Positions 60,134 through 64,000 of a stretch of 64,000 bases of DNA are shown here, in pieces (positions within the stretch are counted from its first letter, which is position 1; every line of letters begins with the position of its first letter). The notes beneath the pieces are model-generated. The model was given only the letters and a program-made list of their open reading frames with translations. It was not told the origin of the DNA and did not search any database. This DNA comes from Stichopus chloronotus (Eukaryota; Echinodermata; Holothuroidea; Aspidochirotida; Stichopodidae). The DNA is taken from assembly GCA_021234535.1 (NCBI GenBank), contig CM037836.1, positions 20,264,769 through 20,328,768 of the forward strand. The letters run 5' to 3'. Both the position numbers and the translations under genes were made by a program.

Positions 60134-60335
60134 GACTCGTAGTACTCGAGTTCGTACTCTGCTCCAGTACATTTTTCTTAACTCGCACTCGTGGCTTTGG
60201 ACTCGCACTCATACTACGATGATTTGAAAATCTAGTACTTGTAGACATGGCTTTGTACTCGTACTCATACTGGAGAACTTGTGCTCATACTCGTACTCAG
60301 GATATAGCCCTTGTACTCATAAATGTACTAATAAG
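60134..60335. repeat. TACTCG-rich dispersed repeat, copy 1
   Basis: The hexamer GTACTC and its variants (ACTCGTACTC, GCACTCATACT) fill the block. GAGTTCGTACTC, GTACATTTTTCTTA, GGCTTTGGACTC and GAAAATCTAGTACT occur in an order that is repeated at 61999-62160. Confidence 0.8.
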
Positions 60336-61559
60336 TATGAAATTCCAGGCCAGGTTTTAATATTTGTAACCTTCACTGATCCTTTCTAATTTAAAAAAAA
60401 AAATCTTGTAATTACTTAAAGCTTACTGTGCTGATCAATCAACACAGACTATCTCTATCTCAACAAAGGAAACTGTATACTGCTACAAGGAGCAGCATGG
60501 GTTGTAACCAAGGGGTAAAAGGAAACTGTCTTTGAACAAATCGAAGGAATGACTACAGTATTAGTTGCTTAGGGGTACTAATACTGTTTAATAAAAGTAT
60601 CTTCTCATGCATTTAAGGACTTCAGCCCCATCTTCAAAAAGAAAACATTGTGCCTTGGTGTGGTCTAAACTGCAGTGTTTGAAACTACCTTTGATCACTG
60701 TAACTTAGAGCCTAAAATCTTTCAAAATTAAGAAGTCAACTGATATTACTTTTAGCTGTTGGTACATGTGCACTTCCAATAACAGAGACTTAGGACTGGC
60801 TGACATGTTTGCATTTTGGAGAGAATGCATTACGGAATGGTACATCCTAGCAACTGAGATTATATAATCTAACCAGTTTTTGAAAAGGTTAATTGGACCA
60901 ATATGCTAAAACCTTTAGAAGTGACAAACCCAAGTAAGACACAAGCTAAAATTCACTAAAACCTAAACCTGTACATTCAGTCTTCAGGACGGAATGGGTC
61001 TTAATTAGCTTCGTTTCAATTGATAAATTTCAGTTTTTGTCCCTCCACTGAATTTGGAAACCTTGTTTTGTAGCAGACTACATTTAAGATAATTTTTCAC
61101 AGAAGTTACTTTGAAATGAAACAATGCCATTGAAATGACTGCTGAATGTCCACGTACCACTGCTCAGTATGCAATGATGATGGCTCCTACTAAAGTACAA
61201 TCATACCTTTTCGCTGTGAAGCAGAACTGCATGTTGTGGTTTGTGTAGGAGAAAATGGACTTCACGAAATGAACTACTGGTCATTCAGTTTCCAACCCGA
61301 GTTGGTTTTTTTACGGTCAGACAACATGAAGAAGACGAAGTGACTTTTTATGGCAGTGGAAGTAACCATAATAACACCACGGGTATTATTTCATTGATTT
61401 CATCCGCCCACCTCTCGAATCAGTCAATAGTATTTCATATTGTACAAAATGTAGTGATATTAGAGAGGTTACACATAGCTATCAAAAGCAAAGTTTTGAT
61501 GTTATAGGTTTACAAACAGACGAACAGCGTCACAAATTAACATTTGAATATCAGGAAGT

Positions 61560-61832
61560 ACCCTCGGCTCATCAGGACCCCCAAACCAGGGTTATGACCA
61601 CCAACAGGATTCACCTAGTTCTCCTTTTGGCTAGTCCTCAGAGGTTAATGAGGTAGGCATGTACTGATCGCTATGCCTGTCCAACGTTCGCTCCCTAAGC
61701 CTGCCCCATGCAACAAAACAGAGTGGATGACTTGCTGAGTGGGACTTCCCTTGTCAGGCAACCAGATACACACACCTGGATCTCACCCAGTTACCTCTAG
61801 TGTGCAAGTCATTACAATCACAGCTCCACAAC
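61560..61832 (-). mobile_element. tRNA-derived SINE-like element
   Basis: On the minus strand the head reads GGAGCTGTGATTGTAATGAC (A-box side), then ACTAGAGGTAACTGGGTGAG and ATCCAGGTG (T-arm side), the spacing of a tRNA. The body that follows contains GTTGCCTGACAAGGGAAGTC and extends to about 61560. The B box is degenerate, so the element is inactive. Its exact 3' end is uncertain. Confidence 0.5.
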
Positions 61833-61998
61833 TTCAATATCAACCTTGGGGACAATTTAAGCAGTCTTTCATGAAAACAACAAAATTCTTTTAATTACCT
61901 TAAAGATAGTTGTATGTTGCTGCCATTATAATACTCCAGCCTATAAACACACCTAACAAATACTAGTAACAAATGTACTCCGCAAATAAAATTGTTTT

Positions 61999-62160
61999 CG
62001 AGTACATTTTTCTGTACTCGTACTCTGGGCTTTGGACTCCAAACTCATACTCAGACGAATTGAAAATCAAGTACTCCTACTTGTACTCATGACTTTTTCC
62101 TTGTACTAATACTCACACTCAGGACTTTGTAATCGTACTTGGGATTTTGTGCTTGCACTT
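61999..62160. repeat. TACTCG-rich dispersed repeat, copy 2
   Basis: GAGTACATTTTTCTGTACTC, GGGCTTTGGACTCC, GAATTGAAAATCAAGTACTC and ACTCACACTCAGG parallel the copy at 60134 in the same orientation. Both are probably copies of one dispersed element with an expanded hexamer core. Confidence 0.8.
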
Positions 62161-62407
62161 AAAGTCTGCCAAGGGTAACAGGAAAACATAGTAATAACTG
62201 TGCAGGTCACACAAGCACTTCTAAATTCTAAGTTTTATTTTTTCCTGGTCCATTCTCCATTCTTCATACCTATTTTGCCAGCTACAGCAATGCAACCATC
62301 AAATACAAGCTCAATATATGGAGGAATGTTTAGAGCGAACACTGCTTTTAAGCTGGGCGGACCCCAGCAAAACAGCTTCAAAGGTACAATCCAAAGATCT
62401 CAAACTA

Positions 62408-64000
<1,593 letters not shown>

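Overview
The window is animal nuclear DNA. Coding sequence is confined to short exons with GT/AG borders, introns are many kilobases long, and the rest is AT-rich sequence full of decayed transposons, SINE-like units, microsatellites and long poly-G/poly-C runs. All recognisable genes lie on the minus strand. Protein similarity gives the genes but not the species. The palindrome TAGGCCTA, (GACA)n/(CATA)n microsatellites and TGACCT-rich dispersed repeats suggest a marine invertebrate, possibly an echinoderm; that is inference.

Tropomyosin, about 3.4-39.3 kb, minus strand. Five coding exons are resolved to the base. Exon 1a (38996-39109), exon 2 (30711-30836) and exon 3 (11287-11420) are 114, 126 and 134 nt of coding sequence, the classic sizes of this family. 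An alternative first exon, 1b (20682-20804), sits between exons 2 and 3 and can splice in phase to exon 3, giving a short tropomyosin from an internal promoter. A 46-nt exon (3445-3490) carries only the start of canonical exon 4. The remaining 3' exons are not in the window and should lie beyond its left edge. Introns are 7.8 to 19.3 kb and filled with repeats.

Intergenic region, about 39.4-56.4 kb. I find no convincing gene here. It holds a 158-bp foldback element just upstream of the tropomyosin promoter, a non-LTR retrotransposon 3' end, a decayed transposon-like zinc-binding ORF, a tRNA-like pseudogene, a dense patch of TAGGCCTA palindromes, a CpG-rich block with a perfect CArG box at 46.6-46.9 kb, and many poly-G/C tracts.

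ZFR-type RNA-binding protein, 56450-62569, minus strand, 3' end only. Five consecutive exons encode the C-terminal half of the DZF domain and the short lysine-rich tail typical of ZFR (zinc finger RNA-binding protein). Upstream exons must lie beyond the right edge. Its introns hold a SINE-like element and two related TACTCG-rich repeats.

The two genes are in tandem with the same orientation but are functionally unrelated: an actin-filament coiled coil and a nuclear double-stranded RNA-binding factor. No prokaryotic system, CRISPR array, intact tRNA, rRNA or complete mobile element was found. The least expected items are the repeat structures: a 105-bp direct plus 45-bp inverted array at 28 kb, a CGAC-decamer array with a perfect hairpin at 10.6 kb, stacked nuclear-receptor-like half-sites in tropomyosin intron 1, and the split exon 4.
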